A DNA stretch of 61,840 nt, from contig JAFZOS010000004.1 of the NCBI GenBank assembly GCA_017550535.1, forward strand, positions 1-61,840, in the 5' to 3' direction. Numbering within the stretch: the stretch's first letter is position 1; the number at the start of each line of letters is the position of its first letter. The notes below the pieces were generated by a model. That model was not told the origin of the DNA, made no database searches, and was given only the letters and a program-made list of their open reading frames with translations. The stretch comes from Lachnospiraceae bacterium. Lineage in GTDB: Bacteria > Bacillota > Clostridia > Lachnospirales > Lachnospiraceae. This document shows, piece after piece, positions 60,773 to 61,840 of the stretch. The position numbers and the translations under genes were made by a program.

Positions 60773-61840
60773 GTAAACAAGTCCCACATCCGTTGAGTAC
60801 AGACAGTCATATTTTTCGTTAACGATCTCGTTCATCTGCGGAAGATAGTCGCCTAATGTGTTGCTGCAGATCATCCATTTTGGAGGGGTTTTTTCAAAGA
60901 AATCAAACAGCTCCTGTTCGATCGGCGGTTCAAGCGCGATGAAATACTGCAGGTTCACCATATATCTGTTGCAGGGCATTATATTGTTTATCTCATACCA
61001 TTGCATGTCTATATCAAACGAGAACACGCTGTTTCGGTCAAACGGCGGTATAAGGGCCGCCATATTGACGCTGTCTCTGTAGTACTGTTCCTGAAATGAA
61101 TCGTCTTCCCTGTTTAAAAACGTTTTCACCGTTCCCATGCTTTCGTGTGTGTAATTAAAAACAAAGATAAACAGAAACAGAAAGCACAGGCTCTGTTTTA
61201 AGTTCTTGAAAAGTATGAGCGGATCATAGTTCTTAAGGAACAGTATCAGTGCCGCGATAAGGCACGGCATCCCGGTTATGAAATAATAAATGAACGAATC
61301 CCCCAGGTGCAGCACAAGGTACGTGATCACACACATCGGAAGCAGCAGAGCTCTGTATTTTTTCTCATGAGTTACAAAAAACACGATCGCAAACGTTACC
61401 CCCGACAGCCTTGCTTCGGTAGACCACGAAAAAGCACCCGATAAATCCGATGATCGTTTGAACCCGAATATAAATGTACAGTAGAGCATTTTAAGTATGC
61501 ATCCGTTTATGCCGTAGTATATAAACAGCGGTACCAGTCCTATGACAGCGCCGAGTATAAGATACAGTATATAAAACAGCAGTTTTCGGTAGTCCCTGCG
61601 GTATAAATGAAGTATCATCACACCCAGGATAAGCCCGGCTATAGGTGCGCCTGCGGTTATCTTTGAAAACGCGGTTATCGTAAAGCACAGCCCGGTTATG
61701 GTGGCTACGATATTGCCCTTATCGTCCGTGTCATCCTTGACAGCAGTACTAACATCACCCGCATCGGCTGTATTGCATCCCGACCCGTAATACTTCATCG
61801 TCAGATACAAAACCAGCATGTTAAGCGGCAGCATGAATTC
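60758..61840 (-). CDS. Polytopic membrane protein, N-terminus outside the window
   Basis: About 358 codons are visible; the frame is open to the edge, and the ATG at 61834 is probably internal. Eight or so helices (ITGLCFTITAFSKITAGAPI; LLFYILYLILGAVIGLVPLF; CFLFLFIFVFNYTHESMG) are followed by a soluble C-terminal domain of about 120 residues (NRYMVNLQYFIALEPPIEQE; PPKWMICSNTLGDYLPQMNE). That layout resembles GT-C-type mannosyl- or arabinosyltransferases of the envelope, but the catalytic N-terminal loop is missing here, so the class is only inferred. Confidence 0.6.
   Translation of the reverse strand, partial: EFMLPLNMLVLYLTMKYYGSGCNTADAGDVSTAVKDDTDDKGNIVATITGLCFTITAFSKITAGAPIAGLILGVMILHLYRRDYRKLLFYILYLILGAVIGLVPLFIYYGINGCILKMLYCTFIFGFKRSSDLSGAFSWSTEARLSGVTFAIVFFVTHEKKYRALLLPMCVITYLVLHLGDSFIYYFITGMPCLIAALILFLKNYDPLILFKNLKQSLCFLFLFIFVFNYTHESMGTVKTFLNREDDSFQEQYYRDSVNMAALIPPFDRNSVFSFDIDMQWYEINNIMPCNRYMVNLQYFIALEPPIEQELFDFFEKTPPKWMICSNTLGDYLPQMNEIVNEKYDCLYSTDVGLVYLLRD

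Overview
The window looks like a chromosomal segment of a low-to-mid GC Clostridia, most probably a Lachnospiraceae member. This rests on a FabK-type fatty-acid operon, a BspA-like LRR surface protein, a class B sortase, an Mrp-type antiporter operon, DUF4037/DUF4125 genes, purine-rich ribosome binding sites and sigma-A-like promoters. It is almost fully coding, with 45 complete protein genes, two edge-truncated genes and one tRNA. There is no phage, IS transposase or CRISPR array.

Layout. 1-349: tail of an MFS (OFA-like) transporter. 465-5327: a YfhO-family protein and a second polytopic membrane protein. 5484-14741: a 1905-residue LRR/Big_2 surface protein, a membrane-tailed surface protein behind a structured leader, and a class B sortase. 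14890-22893: type II fatty acid synthesis (acpP-fabK-fabD-fabG-fabF-fabZ-accDA fusion-fabH), interrupted by a 508-bp repeat region between fabG and fabF. 22919-28731: GT2 glycosyltransferase, a GT-C-like membrane protein and a YgfK-type flavin/Fe-S oxidoreductase. 28802-31402 (minus): CAP-domain lipoprotein, Fe-S aldo/keto reductase and a decapeptide-repeat secreted protein. 31574-33387: secreted Cys/His hydrolase and a small protein. 33484-50107: one closely packed run of 15 genes (Mrp antiporter complex with four antiporter-type subunits, TPR-DUF4037, DUF4125, two single-pass envelope proteins, a chemoreceptor) ending at a strong terminator. 50147-52366 (minus): divergent membrane pyrophosphatase. 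52480-55099: B12/radical SAM protein and a convergent response regulator with an active and a degenerate GGDEF domain. 55203-55273 (minus): tRNA-Trp. 55378-60772: cell-wall genes (D,D-carboxypeptidase, SGNH hydrolase), an AlaX-type editing protein and a HAD hydrolase. 60758-61840 (minus): start-truncated membrane protein.

The most unusual material is non-coding. (1) Six exact-period 63-bp units inside the fatty-acid operon, each carrying CATACTAAA/TTTAGTATG arms that can pair within or between units. (2) Five dispersed nested palindromes built on GGGGACGGTTCTT, two of them read through in frame inside coding sequences. (3) Four or five genes whose -10 box lies 5-7 nt before the ATG with no Shine-Dalgarno sequence, which predicts leaderless mRNAs. 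(4) A terminator-like hairpin plus T-run within the first 31 codons of the sortase gene. (5) A structured leader before the surface protein gene. Among proteins, the second degenerate GGDEF domain with a preserved RxxD spacing, the DUF4037/DUF4125 pair, the divergent pyrophosphatase and the 10-residue repeat protein deserve attention. All family calls come from reading the sequence, not from database searches.
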